A DNA stretch of 64,000 nt from Clarkia xantiana subsp. parviflora (lineage: Eukaryota; Streptophyta; Magnoliopsida; Myrtales; Onagraceae): contig JAPTYO010000017.1 in NCBI GenBank assembly GCA_036873135.1, forward strand, positions 10,726,001 to 10,790,000. Direction: 5' to 3'. The notes under the pieces were generated by a model. It did no database searches. It was given only the letters and a program-made list of their open reading frames with translations, and was not told where the DNA came from. A program made the translations under genes and the position numbers. Below, piece by piece: positions 21,951 to 34,659 of this stretch. How positions within the stretch are numbered: the first letter of the stretch is position 1; each line of letters starts with the position of its first letter.

Positions 21951-21951
21951 G

Positions 21952-21964
21952 TGGTATCAAAGCC
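21952..21964 (+). promoter_or_regulatory. Primer-binding site, tRNA-Met type
   Basis: TGGTATCAAAGCC one base after the LTR, with one mismatch to the canonical TGGTATCAGAGCC. Confidence 0.85.
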
Positions 21965-22513
21965 TGTGTTAGGAGTTCATGATTTTGATAAATTGGTGTT
22001 CTTGAAAATTTAAAATTTTGGACCGAATTTTTTTTTAAAGAAGATTTTAAAATGTTTCGAATTTAGGGTTTTGTGAGATAGGTCTGAAATTTTCACCTTC
22101 ATGGTAAAGTTGATGTTCATGACCTTCAAGAAAAAGGTGATATTTATCAAAATTAAACTTTGGATTGTAGCTCTTATTAAAATTTGATCTTATAATTTGA
22201 CCACTTGTTCCTAATTTTATGCTTGTGCCGAACCCTAATTGAAATTACAAGGTAAATTTTTTTTAATTTCCTTAATTGCCAAGGAATAAATTCGGCCATA
22301 ATTTTTTAATTATATTGTTTACCATATTTTAATTTTTAAATAAGGTAACAATATATCTATAATTAGGAACATTAGGATGGATTCACAATAATATATAGAA
22401 ATATATATCACTATCAATATATCTAAATATTTAAATAGGGTTAAAGATATTATTGATAGATTTAATTACCTAAAAGATTGAGAAAATATATTGTCAGTTA
22501 TTAATTTCCCTAT
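21965..22513 (+). other. Leader of family-A composite
   Basis: AT-rich, non-coding. The expected gag start is not reached before unrelated sequence begins near 22514. Confidence 0.4.
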
Positions 22514-23201
22514 TGTCATACCTAAAATCTGACCTAAGGCGATTACGTTTTGAAAACGTGGATTTTGAAAAGAGTCACCACTAGTTAATTATCTAACTAG
22601 AATCCTAAATTACCTAAGCAAATAACAAATTAGACACTTAGGTATTAAATCAGTCTACGATAAGAACGTTGAGTTCGGGGGTTCTGTTACGAATTAAAAC
22701 GCATGGAATTAATTCCGCCATTTCGCTACTCAATTCGCTAATTACCACTACTTTATATACACAATTTCATAATGTTAGAAAAATGTTTTTTTTTTTTTTT
22801 AAGAAAAAGGTTCAAATCCCTAAAGCAATATTAGTAAGAAACATTATAATTCATACCCAAAATAAGACTAAAAATACACTAGAAATCAATAATCATATTT
22901 AAATCAAACCTTAATATATACTATATATTATATTATATATTTAATTTAATAATATTATATATATAATAATAACAACACACATGGGAGGGAGACGATGAAC
23001 CTGGGCACTGTCATGCACGAAACAAAATAGACAATGCAGAACAGAGCTGTGCAAATAGGAGTGGAGGAAAGTCGAGCTCGCGGTCGTACATTGGAGCAGC
23101 TGGATGTCAGGGCCAGCAATGGAGGTCAGAGCCTCGGAGAAGGTCGGAAGCCCTGTTGTACGCCTGAACAGAGCGTCTGGATGCCGGAGCCCGTAAGAGA
23201 A

Positions 23202-23515
23202 TGTTGGTGTTGAATATGTGTTAATGAGAGTGGGAGAGGTGAGAGGAATATGAGAGACTTGTTGTTGTTTGCTTCTCAACATGTTACTTTCTCATTTATT
23301 CCATCACCTATTTATAGTTACATATGGAGGACTCTAGAGACTTTAGGATTTCTAGTGATTTCTATTCTAGTGACTTCTTTTCTAGATACATCTTGAAACT
23401 TGTCTACACACTCTAATTACCTAGAGTTTTCTAGTCTCTCATAATTACTTAATTCCTAGACACTCTTAGAGAATTCTAGACACTTCAATACAAATTACAA
23501 GTTTAATTCCTAACA
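23202..23515 (-). repeat. 3' LTR of Copia B
   Basis: Begins TGTTGGTGTTGAAT and ends TTCCTAACA; followed by TTTCCCCCCCTT, the reverse complement of the polypurine tract. A minus-strand TATA-like box is at 23308-23317. Confidence 0.93.
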
Positions 23516-26500
23516 TTTCCCCCCCTTAAACTTGTTTCTCCTATTTTTGTGATGCCGAGCATTTTCCGTAAGTGCTGAAAGATGTCGGTCTTGAGAGCCT
23601 TTGTAAGAATATCGGCAACTTGATCATTGGTCTTCACATGAATGAGCTCCACTTCCTTGGCCTTGACGTGTTCTCGAATGGAATGGAAACGAGTGTCGAT
23701 ATGCTTGGACCTCTCATGATGAACCGGATTCTTGGCTAGGGCAATAGCGGACTTGTTATCGACATGGATCTTGGTTGGGCCTTCTTGTTTCACCTTGAGC
23801 TCCTCCAATAATCTTCTTAGTCATATAGCATGGCATACACATGATGATGCAGCTACATATTCCGCTTCACAAGTAGATAATGCAACAATTGGTTGTTTCT
23901 TTGATGACCAAGTAAATGCCGTACCTCCAAGGTAGAAGACAAACCCGGTTGTGCTTTTTCGATCGTCGTAGCATCCAGCCCAGTCACTATCGCAAAATCC
24001 GACAAGATCCACGTCTTCTTTTGATGAATAGAACAATCCATAATCGAGTGTTCCCTTCACGTACTTGAGGATCCGCTTAGCTGCCTTCATGTGAGAGGTC
24101 TTCGGAGTCTCCATGTATCGACTCACCAAACCGACTCCGAAGAGTATGTCAAGCCGAGTACACGTCAGGTAGCGTAGGCATCCGACGAGGCTCTTGTAGT
24201 GAGTCGGATTCACTAAATCTCCTTCCCCTTCTTTTGTAAATCGTACTCCACACTCGACGGGGGTGTCGAACGGTTGACAATCTTCCATTGAGAACTTCTT
24301 CAAAATCTCTCGTGCGTACTTCTTTTGAGAGACGAATATTCCATCTTCTCCTTGCTGGACTTCAATGCCGAGGAAATAGGCCATAAGGCCCAAGTCGGTC
24401 ATCTCGAACTGCTTCTCCATGGATTGCTTGAACTCTTGAATCATGGCGGGATTGTTGCCGGTGAACACCAAATCATCTACGTACAAACACACAATCAAAA
24501 CATCTCCATGGGGGTTAGTCTTTGAGTAAAGAGCATGTTCGTAGGGGCACCGACTAAAACCACTTTGAATAAAGTAGTCATCAATTCTGGAATTCCACGC
24601 TCTTGGAGCTTGTTTTAGCCCGTAAAGTGCCCTTCTCAGTCGATACACCTTGTCTTCTTGGCCTTTGACAATGAACCCCGGTGGTTGTTCCACGTAGACC
24701 TCCTCTTCGAGATTCCCGTTCAGGAATGCTGACTTCACGTCCATTTGGAATATCCTCCACTTCTTTTGAGCGGCAAGTGAAATGAGTAATCTTACCGTCT
24801 CTAGCCGGGCCACCGGTGCAAAGACTTCTTCATAGTCGATCCCGAACTTTTGCTTGTATCCCTTCACGACAAGCCTTGCTTTGTATTTCTCTACTTCTCC
24901 ATTTGCTTTTGTCTTCGTCTTGTACACCCACTTGACTCCGATGGCATCATGACCTCGAGGGAGTGAAGTAAGCTCCCAAGTCTTGTTCTTCTGAATGGAT
25001 CTGATCTCTTCTTCCATCGCCTTCTTCCATTTGGTCTCCTTAGAAGCTTCCTCAAATGTTAATGGATCATATCCTGCAAAGAGACAAAGGTTGCCATATA
25101 GTTCTTCATCAATTACATCAACTTCCTCCGTAGAGTTATATATGTCCCGCATTCGCCTTGTCTTTCTCACGGGTGATTCACTTGAGCTTTCTCCATCTGA
25201 TTGGGCTCCAGCATTTGCAGGTGAAGTTGGCTCCAGAACTTCTTCATTTCTGAAACTCTCTTGCTCCGACTCCTCTGCATCTAAGATCTCCTTTTGCTGG
25301 TTGTTATGTTCCCAATTCCACGACCGCTCTTCATCAAACTTGACATCCCGCGACATTACAATCCTTTTTGTGATAGGATTGTATAACTTGTAGCCATTAG
25401 AATTCTCTCCATAGCCAAGCATGACGCATTTTATACTCTTATCCTCAAGCTTCGTTCGCTTTTCTTCTTGCACCTTTGCATATGCGACGCACCCGAAGAC
25501 ACGAAGATGCTCGACACTTGGTTTGCGCTTGCTCCATGCTTCCTCCGGCGTTATGTCTCCAATCCTCTTCGTAGGAAACCTATTGAGTAAGTAAACGGCA
25601 CATGCAACCGCGTCTCCCCAGAATTCTTTCGGAACTCCTCTCTCTTTGAGCATGCATCGAACCAAATTCAAGATGGTTCTATTTTTTCTCTCAGAGACAC
25701 CATTTTGTTGAGGCGTTTGAGGCATGGTGAGTTGATGCACGATTCCGTTCTCTTTGCAAAACTTGTCAAATTCACGTGAAGTATACTCGCCTCCTCTGTC
25801 GGTTCGCAAGCACTTTAAATGACGACCGCTTTGCTTCTCGACCATATTTTTGAACTCCTTGAACTTTGTCAACACTTCAGTTTTCTGCTTCATCATATAA
25901 ACCCAAGTTTTGCCACTATAATCATCGGTAAATGTCAAGAAGTACCTGTTTCCACCAATCGAGATGGGAGTGATTGGCCCGCATACATCCGAGTGGACCA
26001 AGTCAAGGCGGCCTCTTGCTCTCTTCGAATGATACTTCTTGAAAGGTTTTCTTTGTTGCTTCCCGATGACACATGTTTCGCACACGCCGTTGGGACGGTC
26101 AATCTTCGGCAAGCCTCGTACCATGTTCTTCCTTTCCAGTAGCTTCAACGCCTCAAAGTTGAGATGCCCATACCTGACGTGCCAGAGAGATGAGTTGTCC
26201 ATGGTGGTCACCTTCAAGCAATTATCCTCATGTGTGCTCAGCCGTAGAGGAAACATCCTGTTCTTAGTCATGGTCACATTCGTGATGAGTTTGTTATTTT
26301 TATCACGGATACTAAGAGCCTGATCCTTCATATGGACGTCGTATCCTTTCTCGAGCAGTTGTCCGACGCTTAGAACATTATTCTTCATATCGGGAACATA
26401 ATAAACATCGGAGATGCAGAGTTGTCGCCCATTCTTGAGTGCGAATAAAATTTTACCTTTTCCTTCGATTGGCCGTCGAGAGAGATCGCCGAAGGTAACA

Positions 26501-27585
26501 TGTCCATCAAGCATTTCGTCAAGCTCTGCAAACAATTCTTTTCGCCCACACATATGATTGGATGCTCCCGTATCAATGAACCACGTGACGGATTCTGATG
26601 CCACCGCTCCATCGTAGGCCATCAAGAGTACTCCATCATCGTCGGTCTTCTCCGCAAGATTCGCTTTTTCTCCGCCATTGTCGGTATTATACCAACATTC
26701 TGCTGCATAGTGGCCATATTTTTTACAAACATGGCATTGAATGTCTGATTTACTCCATCCACCGCGACCTCGTCTGCGTCCTCGACCACGACCACGACCC
26801 CGACCTCGACCTGCTCCTCGTCCACCTGATTCTCCATCAGCAGGTTCGTTGGTGGTTTTTGTTTGACCACCTCTTCCTCTCCGCGTTGTGAATCTTCCTC
26901 TTTGGAAGCCACCTCGTGATCCGTCATTTTTCAGCGTCAACTTCGCTTGTAATGCCTGCTCTAAGGATTTTCCTTCTCCTCGCTTCATAAGTCGTTGTTC
27001 ATTGGCTTGTAGAGAACCCATGAGCTGCTCCACGGACATCTCTTCTAAGTCCTTGGATTCTTCAATCGCCACGGCAACAAGATCGAACTTTGGATCGAGA
27101 GATCTCAAGATCTTCTCTATGATACGAACATCTTCTAAAGTTTCTCCATTTCTTCTCATTTGATGCGTGATTGAGATAACCCTAGTGAAGTAGTCGGAGA
27201 TGGACTCCGAACTTTCTTGATGGAGTGACTCGAATTGAGCACGGAGAGCTTGTAGGCGAATTTTCTTTACCTTTTCGACGCCATCGAACGCTTTTTGGAG
27301 TATTCCCCATGCTTCGTAGGATGTCTTGGCCGGAGCGACTATCTCGAACGTGGCTTCATCAAGACCTTGATATATTGTGAACAAGGCCTTCTTCTCCTTC
27401 TTCCGTTGCTCCTTCAATTCTTCCTTCTCTTCTTTTGACATTTCTGCTGTCACTTCGCGTTCCTCGAACTCGATCTCCACGAGCTCCCACACGTCAAGAG
27501 ATCCCAATAGGGCCTTCATTTGGATACACCACCTATCATAGTTATCATTCGTCAATCTCGGCACTTGCATGCTTGTCGTTGCCAT
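23503..27585 (-). pseudogene. Copia B gag-pol polyprotein with one internal stop
   Basis: Starts at the ATG at 27583-27585 ([19 protein letters not shown]). Order of domains, residue positions approximate: gag UBN2-like 5-230; Arg/Gly-rich basic stretch 255-278; zinc knuckle [14 protein letters not shown] near 285; protease [13 protein letters not shown] near 335; GAG-pre-integrase HHCC near 470-505; integrase core with [17 protein letters not shown] and [10 protein letters not shown] at 530-650; reverse transcriptase with KARLVVKGY and intact YVDD near 1075; RNase H with [18 protein letters not shown] at 23821-23823 interrupts RNase H; the same frame then continues to 23503. About 1,360 codons in all, normal for Copia. 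All catalytic motifs checked are present. The stop looks like a single G-to-A change of a tryptophan codon. Coding continues into the first bases of the 3' LTR. Confidence 0.93.
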
Positions 27586-27601
27586 CGTGATCTTTGAACT
27601 T

Positions 27602-27614
27602 GGCTCCGATACCA
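27602..27614 (-). promoter_or_regulatory. Primer-binding site of Copia B
   Basis: GGCTCCGATACCA on the plus strand reads TGGTATCGGAGCC on the minus strand, the tRNA-Met type with one mismatch. Confidence 0.85.
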
Positions 27615-27616
27615 CT

Positions 27617-27931
27617 TGTTGGTGTTGAATATGTGTTAATGAGAGTGGGAGAGGTGGAGGGGAATATGAGAGACTTGTTGTTGTTTGCTTCTCAACTTGT
27701 TGCTTTCTCATTCATTCCATCACCTGTTTATAGGTACATATGGAGGACTCTAGAGACTTTAGGATTTCTAGTGATTTCTATTCTAGTGACTTCTTTTCTA
27801 GATACATCTTGAAACTTGTCTACACACTCTAATTACCTAGAGTTTTCTAGTCTCTCATAATTACTTAATTCCTAGACACTCTTAGAGAATTCTAGACACT
27901 TCAATACAAATTACAAGTTTAATTCCTAATA
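27617..27931 (-). repeat. 5' LTR of Copia B
   Basis: Same sequence as the left LTR with scattered substitutions; the outer end reads TAATA where the other copy has TAACA. Confidence 0.93.
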
Positions 27932-27936
27932 GAGAA

Positions 27937-29207
27937 GCATCAGACGGGAGTTTGAACGGTGCTAGACATGGATGGGCTTCGACACTGGTACGGGCCGACG
28001 TGGGGGCCAGGATCGGAGTCGGGTGAGCAGAGCAGCGCAAGAGAGGAAGTGTGGCGCAGGTATGGGCAGCCGAAACTGGGTCTCGACAGGGGTTGGGTCA
28101 CGGGACGGTGGTCGACGGGCTGGTGAATGACGGCGTCGGGGAGGTGTCTCCCGGTGGAGGAGATGAGCGAGGGAGGTTCGACCCGGTGATAGGTGGATGA
28201 TTGGGATCGAGGTCCATGAATGGAGGGTAAGCGGTGTCGATGGTTGCTGGAGGACCTAATGCAGAACGAAGTGCACTTCTCCATTAATTGGAACCTCCAC
28301 ACCCTTCTTCTATAACTGGGATACATCTGCATGTTTAGGACACTTGAACTCCGAATCGATATCGAGACCTGCAACTTAAAGTAATTAACGTATCAATAAG
28401 GCCTAAGATTGAATCAGTGAACCAAGAAGAATTTGAAGAACAAGAGAAAGAGAAATTATGGATCGGCGTCGGCATGAACGGTGAGAGACGTGGGTGTGTC
28501 GGGTTTTATCGGACGACGGTAGATCGTGAGGTTTAGTCGTGGCCGGGAGTGACTGAACGGGGATGAGCGAATGATGGATGGTTGTTGCTGCGGACGAACT
28601 GCGATGGAGTCCGGGTTGGGACGGAGACACTGTTCTTCAAATTAGATTGTGTGATTGGGTTCTCCGTTTGGATTTTGATCGATGTCCATGGGAAGTCATC
28701 ATCTTTGTAAAAGCATGTAGAAGCCAATGAAGATTACATGACAGACTAGGATACAACTTGTAAATCTATGCAATGAAGAAACTATTAAAATATAATATTA
28801 ACAAACACTCAAATCAAAACAAAACATTAGCAAGTGATAAACGAAACCGATACTGCGAAATCTTTAGTCGATCCTTATTTTTATCGAGAAACAAGTATTT
28901 TTTATTGCATATTTTTTCTGTGTGTCCATTACATTGTAAATCACCTCTATCTATACAAATCTAGGCCTAAGCTAACTAGAAAATAAATATTACAGATTTA
29001 TTCTAATCATAAATGCTAAATATTCATAAAATATACTCTAGATATTCAACAAATATTATCTGCAATAAATACAAATAACTATCCTAATTTAAGCCAGTCT
29101 TATATTTAGAAACTTCGCGACCTTCCATATTTATATACTTCCTTTTTTAACGCCCCGCATATGACATTTTGAACGTGCTACGCGCAGACCAAAATTAGGT
29201 GTTTACA
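27937..29207. other. Non-coding continuation of the LARD-like LTR
   Basis: Continues 22514-23196 across the Copia B insertion. GC-rich to about 28730, then strongly AT-rich. Open frames are short and motif-free. It ends near AGGTGTTTACA. Confidence 0.35.
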
Positions 29208-29394
29208 ACTAGCCCCTCTTTGGGCAAATTTTCGTAGAACATGTTCGAGGGGATTTTTCCAAAGACGAGTAAACACTAATTTTGGTTGGGAAGTATATCT
29301 TCTTTTGAGTCTTCGAATCTTCAAGGAAACTCCTGGCTTATTTCGGATGGCGCGAAAGAAAACCTCCATTGGTAGTGCAGAATGTAGAGCCTCC

Positions 29395-29800
29395 AGCGGC
29401 ACTGCAGTAAATAAGAGCATCTAGTGGCGGTGCGGAAAAGTAAAGCCCCGGTCGGCGGTGTCCTTGTTGACGGTGCTTCCGTTGGCGGTGCGTAAAAGTA
29501 AAGCCTCCAGTGGCGTGCAGTAACGAAAAGCCTCGGTCGGCGGTGCCCCTGTTGACGGTGCTTCCGTTGGCGGTGCGTAAAAGTAAAGCCTCCAGTGGCG
29601 TGCAGTAACGAAGAGCCTCCAGTTGCGTGCAGAAAGAAAGCCTCAAGTGGCGTGCAGTAAAGTAAAACCTCAAACGACGATGCCTCCAGTGGCGAGCGAT
29701 AAGGAAAAGCCTCCAGTGGCGTACATTAAAGTAAAACCTTAATCGATGATGTCTCCAGTGGCAAGCGATAAGGAAAAGCCTCCTGTGGCGTGACTTGCGA
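29395..29800. repeat. Diverged short tandem repeats (GCCTCCAGTGGCG family)
   Basis: AAGCCTCCAGTGGCG and related GCCTCGGTCGGCGG recur about every 30-60 bases, with a longer duplication near 29440-29500 and 29535-29600 (CTTCCGTTGGCGGTGCGTAA in both). Confidence 0.75.
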
Positions 29801-29877
29801 ATGTTGAATACTAAGGCTTCGATCGTCGGGGGTGACTCTCAAAAGCTGGAAAACTTCAGATCCTGATTGTCGGTTGT

Positions 29878-30240
29878 GACTTGTAGGAACAGACTGTAAC
29901 AGTCCTACTCATCATTTGAGTGGTGACGTGCAAGAACAGACTGTAACCGTCCCGTTTGCCGTGAATTTGACTCGTAGGAACAGACTGTAACAGTCCTACT
30001 CATCCTTGAATGGTGACTCGCGAGAGCAGACTGTAACCGTCCCGCTTGCCATGAAGTTGACTCGTAGGTACAGACTGTAACAGTACTACTTATCCTTGGA
30101 ATGCGAGCTGCGAAAACAGAATGTAACCGTCTCGCTTTCCGTGATGTTGACTCATATGAACAGACTATAACAGTCCTACTCATCCTTGAATGGTGACTCG
30201 CGAGAACAGGCTGTAACTGCCCCGCTTGCCGTGAAGTTGA
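29878..30240. repeat. 90-bp tandem repeat, four copies
   Basis: TTGACTCGTAGGAACAGAC-type unit starts fall near 29878, 29968, 30058 and 30148. Each unit carries the near-perfect palindrome GACTGTAACAGTC plus a second, diverged copy (GACTGTAACCGTC). Confidence 0.9.
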
Positions 30241-30329
30241 CTTTGGAAGACGCTGCGTCGTAGAAAATACGCTTGCGCATGCATGTTTGTCCCTAAATTG
30301 CGCAGAGTGCGACAACCTAGCGGATCTTT

Positions 30330-30813
30330 TTTTTCTCTAATATTCTCTCCTTTTGCCACGGTCGATTGAGAGATTTCCGACCGTGCCCCTCGGTTTTTTT
30401 CTCTCCTTTTGCCATGATTGCAATTTCTGAATTTGCAACCATGCCTCTCATTTCCTGATTTTGCCTAGGCCGCCCTGTCGGGTTTTCAACCTAGCGGAAG
30501 CACTCTTTATTTGGTAGCCGATCAAACGGTGGTTGTGGCCCGCTCATTATTTTCCGTCTCGATGCGGAAGTATTTGTAGCCATTTGTGGGGGTGGCTGTG
30601 ACCCTTTATTCCTCGTCTTTGATCTGGGAAAAGATTTTGCATGTAACCATTTCGAGGGTGGTTGTGGCTCTTTCACTTAGTACCCTCATCAATTTTCCAG
30701 AGGCGCTCCTTTGATTGTAGCCGTTTAGAGGGACGACTGTGACCCTTTTTTTTTTCGCCCTCACCGGGTTCGCGGGATCACTCTTTTTCTGTAGCAGCTT
30801 TAACGGTGGTTGT
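30330..30813. repeat. Diverged repeats (CTCCTTTTGCCA and GTAGCCGTTT...GTGGTTGTG families)
   Basis: CTCTCCTTTTGCCA occurs twice near 30345 and 30402. A unit of GTAGCC-(N)6-GGTGGTTGTGGCC type, followed by a pyrimidine run, recurs about every 70-80 bases (near 30512, 30577, 30644, 30717, 30790). Confidence 0.65.
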
Positions 30814-31364
30814 TGTTGGATTACGGAGACGTAATACTACGGAATGCTAAACGTGTACTAGCAAGATATCTATTCTACGCAGCGGAATTAGTACACATAA
30901 CTTTTAGCTGTCCTGCCCAAGAACGATGTGGAGGGAGTTCTGATCCTCCGGTCGGAACCACGTGCAAGTTCTTCGTTAGAAGAAGTCCCACGCGATGTAG
31001 CTCCACAACAAGACCTCTGATCGATTCTTCAACGGAGATGGAACCTCAGACCAGATGTGATGGTGCCGAAATTTAACTAAGGGAAACAAGTACTCTCAAT
31101 GGAGATCCTTGTTATTATGAATGAGTGAATAAACCCTTAGAAGACACCCCTTGGTGGAGTTGCCAAAAGGCAACTCCAACCAATATGTTATAGGGTGGCC
31201 GGCCGAATTGCATGTATAAGGGGGAGGCCTAATTTTGGGCCTCCCTTGTCAATTACTAATTGGATTTGGCCCAATTAGCCCAGATTGAAAATTACCTAAT
31301 TAACTTAGGTAATTCCCTTAGTTAATGGGCTCCTATTACGGCGTCACGTCACCATATGCTAACA
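30814..31364 (-). repeat. Family-A LTR (3' LTR of reversed fragment)
   Basis: Begins TGTTGGATTACGGAG and ends ATATGCTAACA, followed on the right by the same polypurine-tract region as the copy at 14233. Confidence 0.9.
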
Positions 31365-32495
31365 GCTCCCACTCGCCGGAATGGGAGGGTGCTCATTAAT
31401 CTATACGGTTACGCAATAGTATCAACATCTCAGTCTTCAGTCTTCGTCTCCGTCTCCGAATAATTCATACGAGGCTTGCCGTGCGACCGGCGGATACGAA
31501 GGGCATCGTGCTACTCATCTGTTAGGAGTATTGTAGCGCCCGCAGAACGTTGATTCCCTTTCATGAACCAAACGTGTTTGAAATAAAACTATGTACCGAA
31601 CTGTATCCTTGGTCAACTGTTAATTCTCCAATTGCCCAATTTTCCACAAAGGAATACTTATCCAAGGCATTCGTACAAGTGTTCACAACCTTCAACTAAT
31701 ATCCGGTTGGCGACCACCAAGTGAACACGAGAGTCGGTGAATTAAAGGTGAACTTGACCATGCCCATCGCTTATACCCTTATTCTGACTCAACCGGTTTC
31801 CAAGACATGGTCACTTGGCCGTTTTCTTTGGCACTACGCTCGTACGCCGGGAAGCAAGCATTGAGCCAGACCTTAGGTATAAGTTCTGAGTCCATAAGGA
31901 TACTTTGGATGCCTCTTCATAAGACATCCGGGATCAATCACACGCTCAAGATGAAGAAGTATGCGCCCTTTGAATCACAAGGATTCTAGCTAGCACAACT
32001 CAGCATGACCCCGTGGTCGTATATGGAACGCGCAGTATGAAGCACGCGTCGATAGCACACCTGGTAAAGCCAGGGATGGGATATGTCAATAATGCTATCG
32101 CAGAATCTCTCATCTGGCCTTGAATGTGATAAAGTGATGGACAAAGTCCAACTCGGCGATTTACAAAATGAAGATTAAGTCATGCTGTTAAGCGTGACAA
32201 TGTTATCGTTTTTCTTAATCAGGTTTACCCCTGATTCTTAGCCAATCTTGTTATGGTAGAGGTTCCTCTCTCCTTACAAGATGACCGTGCCTGTGTGACG
32301 AGGCAAGGTTCACATTCGACATAATTTTGGTGGAAGAATTTTACTTCTTCCTGTAACTTAGTTTATAGACCGTAAAATCTGATGTTGTTAATCATTATGA
32401 CGTTGATAAATCATAAACTCAAATTGCAATTCTTTTATTCAATTGAAACATAATTTCAAACGTCAAAATGTTATCACTTTTACAAGCCACATAGT

Positions 32496-34060
32496 TTAAG
32501 CCCTACGTAATCCAAGCAGTTTTACGTGCTTTTCAAAAATTTCCCTACGTAACGGCTTAGTTAAAGGGTGTGCGACCATATTGTCTGTAGGCAAGTATTC
32601 TAAAGCGATTATGTTTTCTTCCAGAACCGACCTAGCATAATTGTATTTCACATTAATGTGTTTAGTCCTACTATGGTACTTTGGATTCTTAACTGCCGCA
32701 TTGGCCGCCTGACTGTCGGAGTACACCTTCACAGGTTACTCTTCTTGTCGGTGCCAATTAATGCAGTAAGAAGCCTTTTCAGCCAGACCGCTTCTTGTGC
32801 GTTTTTGGAGAGGGCAACGAATTCTGATTCTATAGTGGAAAGCGCGACACAAGATTGCTTCTTGCTTACCCATGATATGACAGCATTAGCAAGGACGAAA
32901 ACTCCTCATGTGGTGGACTTAAAAATCATCTGGATCGCCACCGTGGTCGGCGTCACTATAACCGGTCAATTTGAGCCGATCGCCCTCATAGCACAGAACG
33001 TAGTCGGCAGTACCTTTTAGATATCTGATAATTCGTTTTACGGCCTTTAGATGTTGATAACTAGGATCTGATTGGAATCTTGCTACTAGGCCCACAGCGT
33101 AACAGATGTCTGGCCGAGTACAGAGCATGGCGTACATTAGACTCCCTACCATGCTCAGATACTCTGCATTCTTCATCTGTTCACACTCCTGCTGGTTTTT
33201 CGGCCATCACGCTTCGATAGCGCCCACCCGAACACAACCGGCGTATCCACGGGTTTAGCATCCAGCATTCTGAATCTTTTCAACAGTTTGTTGATATATG
33301 ATTCCTGAGATAGACATAATCTTCGGGCGGCACGATCTCAGGCAAATTTGATGCCTAAGATGTACGTGGCCTCTCCCATGTCTTTCATCTCGAATGCTGA
33401 TGATAACCAGGACATTGATTTATTCATGAAACTCATATCGTTCGCAGCAATGAGTATATCATCCACGTATAGTGTGATAATGACATACTTAGACCCTGAG
33501 GTCTTAGTGTATACGCATGGATCCTTGTGAAGATCCACGAATCTGTTTCCAACGATTTCCTCGTGGAATCTGCGATACCATTGCCGAGACGATTGTTTAA
33601 GACCGTATATAGATCTTTGGAGTTTGCAAACTTTGCGTTCTTTTCCAGTAGTAATGAAACTCTCCGGCTGCTCTATATAGATCTCTTTCTCCAGTTTTAC
33701 TTGGAGAGGTTTGGTCTTAATGTCCATTTGATGCATGCTCGAGTTCGATACTTGCAGTCATGGGCAAGGACGGCCTAGACTATGGTGCAACGCATAGTCG
33801 GTGAGTCCGCCTTTATCAAAGTTTACTCCGTGAATTTGGGTATATCCTTTCGCAATTATTCGAGTTTTGCACCACTCGAAATTTCCACCAGAAGTGAATT
33901 CTAAGATTTCACTTTCTAGTTCGGTGGTTAACAGATAAATCAACTAAAGACTAAAAACGAATTAGTTCTTATTTAGGCAATTTCATCCTCCATTGTTTTC
34001 CTCCATTCCCTCGTTTTTAGGTCCTTCCTTTGCTTGATGAACCGCTACTGGTTCAAGAAC
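32496..34060 (-). pseudogene. Family-A Copia pol remnant (RT-RNase H)
   Basis: Pieces in several frames, from the 5' side: EWRKTMEDEIA near 33990-34030 (start of the RT region), TRIIAKGYTQIHGVNFDK (33758-33943), RT core with QMDIKTKPL, YIEQPESF, YGLKQSSRQWYRRF and an intact YVDD (33338-33736), RARFQSDPSYQHLKAVKRI-like thumb/connection (32919-33176), and the end of RNase H with KVYSDSQAANAAVKNPKY and LTKPLRREIFEKHV (32496-32732). Frameshifts and a stop-rich gap (33177-33337) show decay. The presence of RT defines what family A encoded. Confidence 0.88.
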
Positions 34061-34659
34061 GAATACCAAGATTTGTAACACATCTTATTTGATGGGACAC
34101 TTCTCGAGAGAAGTTTGTTGCCTTTGACTATGTCTAGGCACGTTAATCTCATGTTTCAGTCTGATCGTTACTCCCACTCGAAATAATGCTTCTTATTGCG
34201 GCATTACTCCCACTGGGAACAATGGTGGTGGTTGAAGTTACTTGGAATATCCTCTCGGTCTTGGGATTCTACCTCCGAGATGTATTCCTCGATCATTAGG
34301 ATCTGGAACCAAGTTGGTTATTCCACTCACACTAGGAAAAATGGGTAGTTGAAATAGTTCATTATCATGATTATCAGGTCCGACTTGATTCGCATTTTGA
34401 AATTTAGTGATGATTATATGTGAGGGGGAGTGAGCCCTCTCACTGGATTTATTATGAAGACGTTTCCATCATCATTTACCAAATCAATCACTTATGCTAT
34501 ATCAATTCTCCCACTCGAAGTAAGTGGGACCTGAGAATCTCCATCAACCATCTGTTAACTCAATCAATACTAGCTTGTTCGTTCTTCAAAGCGTTGGAAA
34601 TTCATCCTCAAACCTTTATAATGTGTCATGTTTATCCATGAAACCATTGTTCCAAGTTA

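Larger units (their letters stand above)
23202..27931 (-). mobile_element. Copia element, family B (nearly intact)
   Basis: Complete element on the minus strand: LTRs 27617-27931 (5') and 23202-23515 (3'), tRNA-Met-type primer site at 27602-27614, polypurine tract beside the left LTR, and a full-length polyprotein frame with one stop. GAGAA flanks both ends (23197-23201, 27932-27936). The two LTRs differ at around ten positions by eye, so the insertion is fairly recent. Confidence 0.95.
22514..30813. mobile_element. LARD-like repeat-rich element, interrupted by Copia B
   Basis: TGTCATACC at 22514 and AGGTGTTTACA ending near 29207 look like LTR termini; removing Copia B (23202-27931) would leave an LTR near 2 kb. 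To the right, 29208-30813 contains no coding sequence but several tandem families. No gag or pol motif was found outside Copia B. This fits a large retrotransposon derivative (LARD), but no second LTR is present and the end at 30813 is simply where a family-A LTR begins. The assignment is tentative. Confidence 0.35.
30814..34640 (-). mobile_element. Family-A Copia fragment in reverse orientation inside the composite
   Basis: 3' LTR (30814-31364), 3' untranslated region (31365-32495) and decayed pol (32496 to about 34060), followed by a low-complexity inter-domain stretch with CCCACTCGAAATAATG-like and CCCACTGGGAACAATG-like repeats. The 5' half (gag to integrase, 5' LTR) is missing. The right junction, near 34640-34700, meets plus-oriented family-A 3' sequence. 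Confidence 0.75.
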
